A stretch of DNA of 64,000 bases from Bactrocera neohumeralis. Its lineage: Eukaryota; Arthropoda; Insecta; Diptera; Tephritidae. Below, piece by piece: positions 45,705 to 57,424 of the stretch. The notes beneath the pieces are model-generated. The model had not been told where the DNA came from and made no database searches. It worked only from the letters and a program-made list of their open reading frames with translations. Positions within the stretch are counted from its first letter, which is position 1, and each line of letters opens with the position of its first letter. The DNA is taken from positions 25,920,635 to 25,984,634 of the forward strand of contig NC_065921.1 in assembly GCF_024586455.1 (NCBI RefSeq), given 5' to 3'. Both the position numbers and the translations under genes were made by a program.

Positions 45705-46770
45705 CAAGTAAGGAAAGGCTAAGTTCGGGTGTCACCGAACATTTTATACTCTCGCACGATAAAGTGATAATCGAGATTTCATTATCAGTCATTTACATAT
45801 TTTTCAAATACCGTATTTGTGTAAAGTTTTATTCCGCTATCATCATTGGTTCCTAATGTATATATTATACAGAGAAGGCATCAGATGGAATTCAAAATAG
45901 CGTTATATTGGAAGAAGGCGTGGTTGTGAACCGATTTCACCCATATTTTGTACATGTCATCAGGGTGTTAAGAAAATATTACATACCGAATTTCATTGAA
46001 ATCGGTCTAGTAGTTCCCGAGATATGGTTTTTGGTCCATAAGTGGGCGAGGCCACGCCCATTTTCAATTTTTAAAAAAAGCCTGGGTGCAGCTTCCTTCT
46101 GCAATTTCTTCCCTAAAATTTAGTGTTTCTGACGTTTTTTGTTAGTCGGTTAACGCACTTTTAGTGATTTTCAACATAACCTTTGTATGGGAGGTGGGCG
46201 TGGTTATTATCCGATTTCTTCCATTTTTGAACTGTATATGAAAATACCTGAAGGAAACGACTCTGTAGAATTTGGTTGACATAGCTATAGTAGTTTCTGA
46301 GATATGTACAAAAAACTTAGTAGGGGGCGAGGCCACGCCCACTTTTCCAAAACAATTGCGTCCAAATATGCCCCTCCCTAATGCGATCCTGTGTGCCAAA
46401 TTTCACTTTAATATCTTTATTTATGGCTTAGTTATGACACTTAATAGGTTTTCGGTTTCCGCCATTTTGTGGGCGTGGCAGTGGGCCGATTTAGCCCATC
46501 TTCGAACTTAACCTTCTTATGGAGTCAAGAAATACGTGTACCAAGTTTCATCATGATATCTCAATTTTTACTCAAGTTACAGCTTGCACGGACGGACGGA
46601 CGGACGGACAGACAGACATCCGGATTTGAACTCTACTCGTCACCCTAATCACTTTGGTATATATAACTCTATATCTGACTCTTTTAGTATTAACACTTAC
46701 AAACAACCGTTATGTGAACAAAACTATAATACTCTCCTTAGCAACTTTGTTGCGAGAGTATAAAAATTAT
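45705..46770. repeat. Unclassified dispersed element with inverted ends, about 1 kb
   Basis: Inverted 15-bp repeats TTTTATACTCTCGCA (45742-45756) and TGCGAGAGTATAAAA (46751-46765). Just outside the left one is a hairpin GTTCGG-GTGTCA-CCGAAC. Internally there are repeated GGGCG(A/T)GG-CACGCCCA blocks (about 46028, 46190, 46327, 46470) and a GGAC tetranucleotide run at 46588-46615. No reading frame is maintained, so it is non-autonomous. Similar long repeats are widespread in flies; the class (MITE, Helitron-like or other) cannot be decided from one copy. Confidence 0.75.
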
Positions 46771-47685
46771 AAATTCTTTGAAGTTGTAGTGTTACTCAAT
46801 CAAACAAATTTTTTTTTACCAACACCGAACGCCACATAAATATTTTTCCGAAATCACTTGTCGCCAAGGTGACCACTTTTTTATGCAGCACAGTGTAATT
46901 GCATAAATTAAGTGAGTTATTTATAATGCAGCAACCGACACCTTTGAACAAATGAATTGTGTTGATTTACATGAAAACAGCTTTAACTATTAAGCGGGTA
47001 ATTACTTGGAGCTATAATTAGAAAATATTTGCATTTGGAATTCTAAAAAGCTGAAAATAAACATTTTTTACACAATTTATACATGTAAGTATGTATGTGT
47101 ATATACAAATTTACATAAATATTTGATAACAACTATACCATGTCATTAGCTACAATTACCACTTTTAAATGTAATTACAATAATCATAATTACCATAATT
47201 TACCCAAACCGCATACAAACTACAAAAGCACTACTCTTGAAAGATACATACATACTCTTGATTATAGTTGTATTAGTTTATTACTCAAATCTGCATTTAC
47301 TTATTGTAAAAAGTGCATTGACAAGTTCTGGTTTGACAATCGAAGATGAGGAAGTTTATTTAGTGAATATTGAAATTTTTTCCGAATGAAGTAATTTATT
47401 TTTAGACATTTTTATTAGCTAGGTTATGTGACCTTAGCACTCTTCAGTGAAAATAATTAAAATAAAATTGTGTTACGAAAAATAAAGGTTGATAAAAGTC
47501 CGCATCACTAATGAAAGACTAAATTTTTGAAAAATATTGTCTACGAAGAATAAAACAATAGTTTTAACCGGGTTTTTCTAGAGAGAGTGATATGATTTCT
47601 TAAAAAAAAAGGAATGTACAATAATTCTTCGATACAATAAAAAAAAACAATCTGAATATAACATCGTTCAAATAGCCTCCACAAC
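46771..47685. other. No gene recognised
   Basis: AT-rich intronic sequence. No repeat or protein similarity recognised. Confidence 0.4.
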
Positions 47686-47689
47686 TTCT

Positions 47690-48615
47690 TTTACAGGAAC
47701 GAATTCGATGAACTCAATTTTTGAGTACTTTTTCCACAAAATCAAGTCGTATGTCATAATTAGTACGTTTAATATTGACTTCTAAAACTTGAAGAGAGTC
47801 TGTTTTATAGCTAGAGATCAATGACTTCAAAGAAGTTATCTAAAGGTGTTAAATCACAACTTCTTGGAACCATTTAATGTCATAATTTCTCAAAATAATC
47901 GAAACTCCAAACTTTTCTTGTAATAATTCAGTTGTTGCACGTGCTGTGTGGCACGTAGCCACGTCTTGTTGGAACCGGATGTTGTCAAGAGCAACTTCTT
48001 CCAATTGCGGCCCTAAAAATTGGGTTTTATCGATTTATACCGCTCTTGACAGTAACGGCATCACCAGGTTCATTTCGAAAGAAGTACGAATGGTGTGAAG
48101 ATTCCATCAGACCAAAAACCACAACAAACTGTAAATTTAGGTGAATGTAATGGCTGTTCATGAATAATTTGTGAATTTTCTTCGCACCAGAATCGACAGT
48201 TTTTTTTCCGCACCACTCAGATGAAAGTGAGTCTAATCGGAGAAGTTGATTTTCTTAAAAAAATCGTTATCGTTTTCAAGTTGTTCCAAGGCAAAATCAG
48301 CAAATTCACGACGTTTATGCTAATTCAATGGCTTCAGTTCTTGAGTGCGCACAATTTTATATAGATGCGCGTCTAAATCCTTTTTGAAAATTCGTCAGAT
48401 TGCGGTTTGAGACGGTTCAAACTCTTGAGAACGCCTTGGAATCGACAAATTACGGTCTTCTTGAAGACTTGCCTGAACGGCAGCAATATTTTCATTACTT
48501 CGAGCCGTTCTTTGTCTTATTGGCACTTGGCACATTATGTAAAGAAAATGGACTCCCGAAATTTCCAACAATTCGACGAATAACGAGTACAGGTGAACAA
48601 AATTGCAGATCATGA
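47690..48615 (-). pseudogene. DD41D transposase relic, copy 5 (divergent)
   Basis: From 48613 downwards the minus strand encodes FVELLEISGVHFLYIMCQVP, IRQRTARSNENIAAVQASLQ, EDRNLSIPRRSQEFE, WRIFKKDLDAHLYKI, TQELKPLN and KINFSD-stop-THFHLSG, retaining the first aspartate next to a stop. Further on come IRFQQDVATCHTARATTELL with the second aspartate and a decayed third region. Unlike the 34.1 and 44.5 kb copies it keeps an ENIAAVQASL helix-turn-helix linker, resembling the 15.3 kb lineage. Many stops in the second half. Terminal repeats not recognised. Confidence 0.8.
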
Positions 48616-48639
48616 CATATTAAAAATGGCCAAAACGAC

Positions 48640-49115
48640 ACTTAGAAATCATATCATCTCTATAGGAAAATACGGTATAAAAAATAATATGTATCTGGCA
48701 TTGGTTTCTTTAGTCAAGGCTAGTAAGAAGAAGTCTAAAAGAGAACTTTCCTCTGCTTTCACATGACAGAAAGTTTCTTAAATACATACTTGTATATCGC
48801 TAGCAAAGTAGTTAACGATTTCTCCTAGGCATAATAGTAGTGTAAATCTTCTGAACTCAGAGGCAATCGAAATCAAAATCAGGTTTTCATAAAAAAATTT
48901 TGAGATATACAAATTTTTCAAGAATAAGATTTTTATAGAACTTTATGGCTACTGAACAAAATTGCTCTGGGAGAAGTATGTAAAGAACACTAAGACATAT
49001 CCATCGAGTTTGGGAGTGTATATGGTTAGAAGGAAGGGAACATCTCCTTTGATCATCTCCTTCAAATGCTGGAATTTTCAGCTCAAATAGTTTTCATAAA
49101 CGTTTTAAAATAAGT
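48640..49115. other. No gene recognised
   Basis: AT-rich sequence between the DD41D relic and the tandem repeat; nothing recognised. Confidence 0.4.
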
Positions 49116-49119
49116 GGAG

Positions 49120-49625
49120 TAGAATGCAGGCGAATTTAGATTTCCATTGGTTAAAATTAATAGCTGCATGAGTCTCAAGACCTCTCATATAAAAATATAA
49201 TGATCAGCGGGTCTTCGACTAAATAGAAATTATTTAAATCATTTCAAGACATCTCTAGAAGCATGTCGATAATTTTGAGTAATTTGGACCTAAAGTCGAA
49301 AGTGCTTGGATAAATTGGTTGAAATTATGAAGTATTTGAATCTCAAGACCTCGCAGATAATAATATGACGAACGGTGAGTCTTCAATTATATAGAGATTT
49401 GAAATTATTTTAGAAGACATCCAGAAGCCTATCGATAGTTTCGAGTGATTTGGACCTAAAGTCGAAAGTGCTTGGATAAATTGGTTGAAATTAAGACCTC
49501 AAGATCTCGCACATAATAAAATAATATTCACGAGTCTTCAACTAAACCGATAAGTATTCGAAATTATCTAAATTATTTCAAAAGCCTGTCGACAGTTCTG
49601 AGTGATTTGTACGAAAAGTCGAAAG
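49120..49625. repeat. Tandem repeat, about three units of 157-168 bp
   Basis: The block ATTTGGACCTAAAGTCGAAA starts at 49282 and 49448, with a diverged form at 49605 (offsets 166 and 157). TCTCAAGACCTC-type blocks occur at 49173, 49341 and 49498 (offsets 168 and 157). The array ends about 320 bp before the 49948 exon boundary. The sequence is unrelated to the 154-bp unit family. Confidence 0.8.
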
Positions 49626-49947
49626 TGGCTAGCCCCTCATTAGATATTATGGTAATGCCAATAAAAATGTGTACCGGTAGAACCAAAAAAATATATTATC
49701 GAATGCAGAGTTTGATTTGGATTTTTCTAATTGATTACTTCTATAATGAAATCAACAAAATTCTTTTTAAAGAAAAAGAAAAACTTTAAGCAGCCAAGGG
49801 TTAATTACAACAGGAAATGCAGTAAAATTACTTATCAATGCACTTTTTTAATTATTTTTATTTTTTAATTTTATTGTTAGTTCTAAGGTTGTTAAAGATT
49901 AGTACACAATTTTATAACCCTTTCAGTTTTTTTTTATAGAGACTTAC

Positions 49948-50107
49948 CCGATCTTTTCGATTTTGCGCATCGGAAATATCACTTTCCTGCGAGCGTTGTT
50001 GGTGTACTAGCTGAATTTTTCCTTGAGATATCGTTATGTAATTCGTTGGTGGAGAAAACGCCTGTATGTCGTCTTTATCGTCATCTTCTTCTTTTATATC
50101 TAGTGTT
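49948..50107 (-). CDS. Coding exon of an unidentified host gene (acidic region)
   Basis: This is a 160-nt exon on the minus strand. The acceptor is preceded by an excellent pyrimidine tract (TTTTTTCTTTACTTGCTTCT then TCTAG) and the donor is GATCGG/GTAAGTC. The first base completes a codon from an upstream exon; the remaining 159 nt give 53 codons without a stop: TLDIKEEDDDKDDIQAFSPP, TNYITISQGKIQLVHQQRSQ, then ESDISDAQNRKDR. The start is acidic, the middle polar, and the end charged and probably helical, leading into the coiled-coil exon at 33059-33127. Phase 0 at the donor matches phase 0 at that exon's acceptor. I do not recognise the protein. Upstream exons must lie at higher coordinates, beyond about 50.1 kb, perhaps outside the window. 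Confidence 0.68.
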
Positions 50108-52080
50108 CTAGAAGAAGCAAGTAAAGAAAAAATATGAAAAATTAAATTTGGTAAACAGTTTCGGGGAGAGAGAAATTATGATGAAAATAGAAGGGCCCTC
50201 TATGACTCAGTGAAGCGGTTTCAGGCAAGAAGTATTATCCTAAATACAGAAGAGTCCTCTACGACTCACTTATACTTTACACTTTCCTCAAAAATATTTG
50301 AAAGCAACGAAGTTGATATTCATTTGACTTTAGTTCAATATATGGTATATGGGTATCTAGTAGAGTCGCATAACAGCTTGCTGTTACATTTCTCTTTCAT
50401 TATACCAGTTTATCTTGTCATTTGTTGCTTTGATTTGCCCCTACCTTTTGGTGATTCGAAGACAGCAAATATTAGAAGTTTCTATTATTGTTTAGCTAAG
50501 AAATGTTTATGCTAGTTTTGGATAGCCAAAATAAGCTATATGCTCTCAAATGATACATATATAATCACAAATTGGATTGTGGCGAATCGAACATGCAACT
50601 GGTATAAATCGCTTAGACTGGTATAATATAAAGTGTTGAGTGCAAGCCACAACACAACTTTTTTCAAGTCTTTCGAAGCTCTGCTCTCTGAATTCAACTG
50701 GATAATTAAATTTTTTTTTGAAAAATCAGTATAGATAAAATATAGCGAACCTATGTGTACTTAAAATTTCAGTTATACCGTTATTTATTTACTTAATTTA
50801 ACCCCTTTACAGTCAATGCTTATTAAAACAAGATATTCTGAACGTGATATTTATCTTAAGTGGCACAATAAATTTTGTTTGCATGTGATAGTAAATATAT
50901 GCATACATTTGTACATATATGTGTATGTTTATGTAAATAATTCACCAAAATTTTGATTATAAAGCTAAAGCTTGTTTGCTCTACTTTTGTGGCATTAATC
51001 GCCCGACGATTATCTCAGCAAACAACTGCTTACTAGACACAATTTTTTAAGTGTTTCTATTTTCAGTACTGTGCCTGCATATTTACATACTTATGTACAT
51101 ACATAATAACACCATACATATATACATATATGCCTGCTCTTAAGTCTGCATATAAACGTTTCGTTGCACATAAGTCGATAAGCTCGCATTTGAAGTGCAT
51201 TGAGAACAATTGCAGCTGTTCTTGAAGCCAAAGACATTCGCACACACACACACACACGTACACGACACGCATAAATAGAGCGGCACATGTGTGGATTAAC
51301 AAATTATCGATTATTTGTTATTGTCAAAAGAAAAAGGTAAATGGGTTAATTGGTGTAGTCAAGTATGTAAATGTTGTTTGTGTTGTTGTAGAGCGATAAG
51401 AACCGAGGCAATATGGTGTTTGCAGCCTTGACAAATTTGGGACAAGTTGAAAATTATTTCTAATCTCTGGCAAGAGAACAATATTTAATGTTGCTATACG
51501 GTTTTCTGGTTCATAAAATATGGGTTTATCATAGAGTGCTGACAGATGCTGGAAACTCTTTCTCCAAACGACTAATGACAATGTATATGGCTGTGTTCTC
51601 TTAAGGGTGTTTATAGCGATTAAAGTAAAGCCATTATTGCCAGCAAAACTAAAATACATTTTTCAATACTTAGAGTTAATTGGCTACCATTTTCGATCTT
51701 AGTATATTCTACCCACAAATAGAGGACTTAGATGAGTCCAACTCGTTCATCATACTATTTTAGGTTAAGTAAAGAGGCTGATTTTTCATGCGTAACGAGT
51801 CTCACTTAGACAGCTAGAGACGTCGTTGCTATGCCCAGATCTCATACGTATGGTTATGTTTTAAAAAGACCGAAGAAATTTATTGAAATGACTAATATCA
51901 ACTCCAGCCAATACGTCGGGTTCGTAGAAAGGATGGCTACTGAGATGTTTCAACCTTAATTTAGCGAAAACTAGGCAATAAAGAAGAAAGTGTCGAGATA
52001 TTTACACCTCATAATTTTACTTGAATCTTTGAGTTGGCGTCCCCGTGAGTTCAAATCGGACAACGTCCAATTCGGACCCC
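50108..52080. other. No gene recognised
   Basis: Probable intron or upstream sequence of the minus-strand gene. 51235-51260 is a CA microsatellite. The 111-codon minus frame at 51324-51659 has no recognisable features. Confidence 0.4.
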
Positions 52081-52084
52081 CATC

Positions 52085-52345
52085 ATTGCGGCGGTGTGTA
52101 CTTTGTTAAGAGCTAGCAGTTCAATGTGCCTTTTATGTTCCACTCTGGGTCACAAGGCTTTCGTAACTTAACAAGTGCTGGTTGTTGACCAATATTTGCT
52201 GAGCTCGCTGCCATTTTTTGCTTGAAAGACACTAGAGTAGTCTGGTAGTCTGAAACCAGAGTTGATTGCGAGCTTCCAACAGAATTCTCCTCTTTCAACA
52301 TTTCCTTAGAGCTTCGAGCCATTTGTGAAAATACTCACTGCGCCT
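52085..52345 (-). pseudogene. LINE RNase H N-terminal fragment
   Basis: The minus strand from about 52340 reads VSIFTNGSKL, in place of the usual YTDGSK, so the first catalytic aspartate is Asn. FCWKLAINSGFRLPDYSSVF then QAKNGSEL follow. FTDGSK...RLP-SSVFQAE is the start of the RNase H domain found in the other LINE relics of this window. The remaining motifs are not recognisable below 52140. Upstream, 52345-52490 may be the linker between reverse transcriptase and RNase H. Confidence 0.62.
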
Positions 52346-52679
52346 TTCCACCAGCGACTTTGCTCCACCCACATATCCCTGGGAGGTACTACTGTGATCA
52401 AATTGAAAGGTGAAATTTGTCCATTTCAGCCAACGGATTTTCCAGTCATCAAAACACTTACAAAAAACCTCCGGAAATATTCCCAAATGTCACAAACATG
52501 AAAAATCAATAGACTAACGTCACCTTTTCTTGAACAATTCACCGATTTCAGGGTCTCATTGAGCCTTAGTTCTCAGAACGCATGTATATTTGCCTTCTTA
52601 CATAAAAATTCGCGTTGAAACGGTACTAAGTTCTCCGAGGGCGAAAAGTTTGTAGAAAAGGAATCTCCTTTCTTACTTA

Positions 52680-53410
52680 CGTTAAGAAATTTGCTCTATG
52701 GGCTCTTGAAAAAGAGCCGACGTTTCCGAACCAAATTTTGTTGAGCGATGAGGCGCATTTTTGGCTCAAATGGTATGTAAAGAAGAAAAATTTCCACATT
52801 TGGGGTGAATAGCAATCTGAAGAGATTTAAGAACTGCCATTTCATTCAAAAAATAAAAAATGATGCAGGTGAAAACGTAACCGTGAATGATGATCGCGAT
52901 ATGATTACCGACTATTTCATGCTTGAAATTGACGCTAGTGATCTCGGCGACATTTGGTTGCAACAAGACGGTGCCACTTCCAACACATGGCATCAATCCA
53001 TGGATTTACTTGAAAAAACACTTCGGTGAGCAGATAATTTTACGCTTTGGGCCGGTCGATTGACCACCAAAATCGTGTTATATTAAACCGTTTGACTTTT
53101 TTCCTGTGGAGATATGTAAAGTCTAAAGTCTATGCGGACAATCCCGCTTCGATTCAGGCCTTGGAGCAAAACATCACGCTTGTCATTCGCCAGTTACCAG
53201 TCGAAATGATCAAACGAGTCATCGAAAATCGGACTCAACGAATGGATCATCTGAGACGCAGTCGCGGGCAACATTTGAAAGAGATAATCCTTAAAAAATA
53301 AATTTCAAAGAATGTTATTGTGAATGATAATAAACATTCCACATTAAATATTAAGTTTCTGTGTTTTTTCTTTAAAAAAGTAGGGAACTTCGAAATGGAT
53401 AATTTATATT
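52680..53410 (+). pseudogene. DD41D transposase relic, copy 6
   Basis: Opens in the linker with KKFALWALEKEPTFPNQ and ILLSDEAHFWLKWYVKKKN, keeping the first catalytic aspartate. Then come DLGDIWLQQDGATSNTWHQS (second aspartate, about 52965) and, after a frame shift, NRLTFFLWRYVKSKVYADNP, where the third aspartate is Thr. ASIQALEQNITLVIRQLPVE, MIKRVIENRTQRMDHL and HLKEIILKK complete the C-terminus. The 3' untranslated end (AACATTCCACATTAAATATT, then GTAGGGAACTTCGAAATGG) matches copies 3 and 4. The N-terminal helix-turn-helix half is lost. Close to copies 2 and 4 in sequence. Confidence 0.85.
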
Positions 53411-55200
53411 CTCTAGGCTGCGAAGTTTAAGTTAAGTAAGTTTAAGTTCACTTATGAGCAAAAGTCATCAATAACACCTTTTTTTTGCGAAATTTGGTTT
53501 CTAATTAGGATTACAACTACAAGGAAATAGTTTGGCTCATATTCATAAACAAAATAAAGTTTTGAATCGATTTTAGACACAAAAGTATATACTGACATAA
53601 TATTTTTTGCACACTTTTATAACTCACTAAATGTGACTCAAGAACGCTAATTTTTTTAGGTTTCCGAAATGTATAAAAAAGGCTGAACAACAATCTTTCG
53701 ATTTTTCTTAAAACAATAGGCAATATAATGAAGCTGTCCTTGAAACATAAAGCAAAAACAAAGAAACACACAAATCGCGAATGAGCTAATGCTGACGACC
53801 AAAAATTAATAGCCAATCGCTTGATGAAAGCGTCGATTCTAAATTAATCTTTGCATAATCCAATCTGTATAAAATGAAATTAAATATGCAAAGCAGTTGG
53901 GAGTGCCAAATATGGATTTCGTAATACTAAAGATAGAATTAAACAAAAAATCGATAGTCTTGCAAACGATTTAAGATGCCAAATATTTACAGCAAAAAAT
54001 TCGAAAAAGTAATTTAATATATTTTGTATGTCTGTATGTGTAATACACTACAAGAAAGTTATTATATTATTTTATTTCTTGTTTTTGCTTTTTCTTCGGC
54101 AATTCTAACAACAACGTGCATCGCCTACAGTCGCTCGACTTCGCGTGTCTTGCCTGATTTTGGTTTCTTTTGCTTTTGTTGTATTCTTTAGCGATTAACG
54201 CTTAACTTTTTCTACATTTTTTCAACCCAACAAAACCGAAACTTGTTTTCCCTGTTTTCGTGTGTCAATCGATTTTGTGCGAAGTGAAAAATTTCATTCA
54301 TAGCTTTTTGGTGAAGTGTTGACTTATGCGCTGAAAGATGACGGCGACAATAAAATGTATATATGTATGTATGAATGTATATGAGTACAACAAAAAATAA
54401 AAAGTGTTGTATATATGCAACAACAACAAATAATGTATACAACAATAACAATAGCATGTATGAGGTTCGCATTTTCAAAGTGGTTGGCGACTGCAACTAG
54501 TTGCTAGTTGTTGCTTTTCGTTTACTTAGACAAGTAGCCGCGCTAATAGTGTCTATAAGTAGTGACATGTGCACTTATGTGTATATCTATATAAAATATG
54601 GCAACGCTGTTTACAGTGCTGGTGAAAAGTGAGTTTACTAATAGCCAAAGAGATTCCATTATATATGAAGGAAGTGAAGAATTTTTAATTTAAGAATTGA
54701 AATTATTTTGGAATTATGAAAAATTATGTAAATTAAATAAAAAAAAAATTATTTTTATTAAAGCATAACTAAACTTATTAACGGTCCCAAATGAATTTTT
54801 TGCAGGGGAATTTTTTAAGAATTAATACCAAGTGCAGAATTTATTGCACGTCTTCTTGAAAATTTTCATTTTATGTTCATTAGAAACTTTAATTGAAGAG
54901 AGCATTAGAGTTAAAATTAAAAAAAAAAAATTATTTGAAAATTGAGTATTTTATTTGAGTAATTATTTTAAAATATATTACTAATAAAGCAAAATATTCA
55001 AGTAAATAAATTTAATGAAAAGATTTCATAGCAAAATAGGGTGTCTTTTGCCATTTTTCAATATCTTTCACTTTCTTTAAATTATCACCATGTCCTTGTT
55101 AGACCGGGCGTATGAGTAATGTGTATAGGTAGCGTGCGAAAAACTAAAAGATTCAGAAAACTCATAAAAAATTTTAGTTTTGGAAGCAATTTTATAAAGA
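53411..55200. other. No gene recognised
   Basis: Very AT-rich at 54650-55060. 54060-54560 is GC-richer and repeat-free, possibly regulatory. No product recognised. Confidence 0.4.
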
Positions 55201-55204
55201 GAAT

Positions 55205-56030
55205 GCAAAAACGTTAATTTCGTTTGCAACGAAGCCAAAATGCCCTTCACAAATAAATAAGTTTTCATACAAAAACTTGCTTCTAATCGATTAGTTTGTA
55301 TGGCAGCTATATACTATACTGGTCCGATCTGGAAAATTTCTTCAGATATTATAGCGTTGATTCAGAAATTACTGTATGTTAAATTTCGCGAAAATATCTT
55401 GTCAAATAAAAAAGTTTTCCATACAAGAACTTTAGCTCTATCGTTCAGTTTGTATGGAAACTACATGCTATTGTGGTCCGATCTGGAAAACTTCTTTAGA
55501 GATTATAGCTTTGCTATAGACAGTAATCTATACAACATTTCGTGAAGATATCTTGTCAAACAAATTAGTTTTCCATACAAAAAACCGAGTTCGATCGTTC
55601 AACTTGTATGGCAGCTATATGCTATTGTGGTTCGATCTGAAAAACTTTTTTGGAGATTATAGCTTTGCTATAGATAGTAATCCATACCACATTTCGTGAA
55701 GATATATTGTCGAACAAAAAACTTTTCCATACAAGAACTTGATTTTGATAGTACAGTTTGTATGACAGCTATATGCTATAATGGTCCGATCTGGAAAATT
55801 TCCTCAAATATTATAACGTTGATTCAGAAAGTAATGCATGTAAAGTTTCGTGAAGATATCTTGCCAAACAAAGAAGTTTTCTATACAAAAAAACTGAGTT
55901 CGATCGTTCAGTTTGTATGGCAGCTATATGCTATTGTGGTGCGATCGGAAAAATTGCTTTGAAGATTATAGCGTCTGCAAAATTTCAGACCGTTATCTCA
56001 AGAATCGAGGTTATAGTTAAAATTTATACT
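55205..56030 (+). repeat. 154-bp-unit tandem array, five units
   Basis: The block GTTTGTATGGCAGCTATATG (with variants) starts at 55294, 55448, 55602, 55756 and 55911, offsets 154, 154, 154 and 155. Each unit also holds TGGTCCGATCTGGAAAA, a TTATAGC block and TATCTTGTCAAACAAA. The left edge GTTAATTTCG-TTTGCAA-CGAAGCC is the hairpin end, followed by GCCCTTCACAAATA. The last unit decays at about 55990. No open frame runs through the units consistently. Confidence 0.92.
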
Positions 56031-57420
56031 ATGGTATATAAGCGAATAGAATGCTAAGAACTTTCAGTGATCTCCGCTGGGAGCTGATGTAGAAATTCTG
56101 AATTCTTTTTGCTCTTATAGCGGCATTTATTAATTCATTAACATTATTTGTGGACATTCATTCTTGTTCAGTTCTTGGTCGGATATAATACCTAGTCCAT
56201 TCCATACTTAAACGAATAAAATGTTCACTTTATGTTTTTTTTTTTGTTAAAAATTTGTTGGTTGCTTTTATTTTCGTCAACATTGTACGCGTGAGTCAAT
56301 ATGTTTAAGTAAACTGCAATACAATGTATAAATATATATGTACATACATACACACATACTTATGTATAAATGTTAAGCTCACATTCGAGTCCCATATGTG
56401 CCAAAGCGGCAGCCACACTGCAGTCAGTCAAGCAGCCATTAAGTCTGGCTTGGCTTCGGAGCGAATGAATGAAGTTGGCTGTTCTGGCACTGCATTGCTG
56501 CGGCTGCCTGCGCCTGACTTATGAGCTTACATACATACATATATTGTATTTATGTTTTTTCTTGTGCTCGTGTGGCCATATGCATAGCAAATAAGCTGCT
56601 GAATGCAACATAGTGTGGCAAGAGACAACGACCGGTGGAAGCGGTGGCTTGTGGTGCGACAGACAAATAGCTGGTTAGCGAAAAAAAAGCTGGCATGCAG
56701 TGTAGTATATATATGTATGCATGTATTCATATACGTAAGTATGCATGACTGTGCGTTCATCCGCTTGCCTATATGCACTTTTCTTAGACTGTCTGTCTGT
56801 CTGTCTGTCAATTTTAGTGTTTGTTGGTTTTGCAACTTTACTTGTTGGTTTTGGTAAGAAACAAAAAAATCCAGAAAAAAGCGAAAATCAAAACAAGTCG
56901 TAAAGTCAATAATTTATTTGTATTTGTAAATGCTTTTTCGTTTTGGTTTTATTTTTTTTGTTTCGCTTTTCGTTTTTCCTGCGGATTTATGAGGACTGGA
57001 TCGCCAACGCATTATGGCAAAGATCTCAAGATAAATGAAAAGTAATGGAAAAACAACAAAAAATATATAAACATATGTGGGTTGGTATATAAATACTTGT
57101 CTTTACTCAAATACGCTGGCAAGCAGACAAAAACGCTTACGAAAATTTTAATGAATGAAAAGTGCGGCCCTTTGTTTTTGTGAGACAACAACAATGCGCG
57201 TTATAGATGTTTTTGCATTATGGTGTTGAAAATTTGAAAAAGTAATACCTAAGTAACTAGTCCCAAACCAATTCCCAAGTGGTCCAAGCGAATATTAGCT
57301 TTACAAATGCATATCTGCTTCGATTGAAATATTTTTGCTAATTTTGTATAATTGAAACCAGGTTTTGAAGACTAGTCTCTTACAAATATCCCGTACTACA
57401 TCAATTTGGCCCAGTACTAC
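56031..57420. other. No gene recognised; CTGT microsatellite at 56790-56810
   Basis: 56350-57200 is of moderate complexity with simple repeats (TATG near 56340, CTGT near 56790). Not recognised as coding. Confidence 0.4.
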
Positions 57421-57424
57421 TCCC

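Larger units (their letters stand above)
33128..49947 (-). other. Inferred intron of about 16.8 kb between two coding exons
   Basis: Bounded by the donor GTAAGTC at 49947-49941 and the acceptor CTCTTCGCAG at 33129-33128 (minus strand). It contains four DD41D relics, two mariner relics, two LINE tails, a 0.9-kb minisatellite, a dispersed inverted-end element and a tandem repeat. The boundaries rest on splice-site sequence and compatible phase only; a further exon inside the interval cannot be excluded. Confidence 0.5.

Noticed and set aside
51324..51659. 111-codon minus-strand frame
   Set aside because: No recognisable domain, no splice context and low-complexity ends. Length is within chance for this window.
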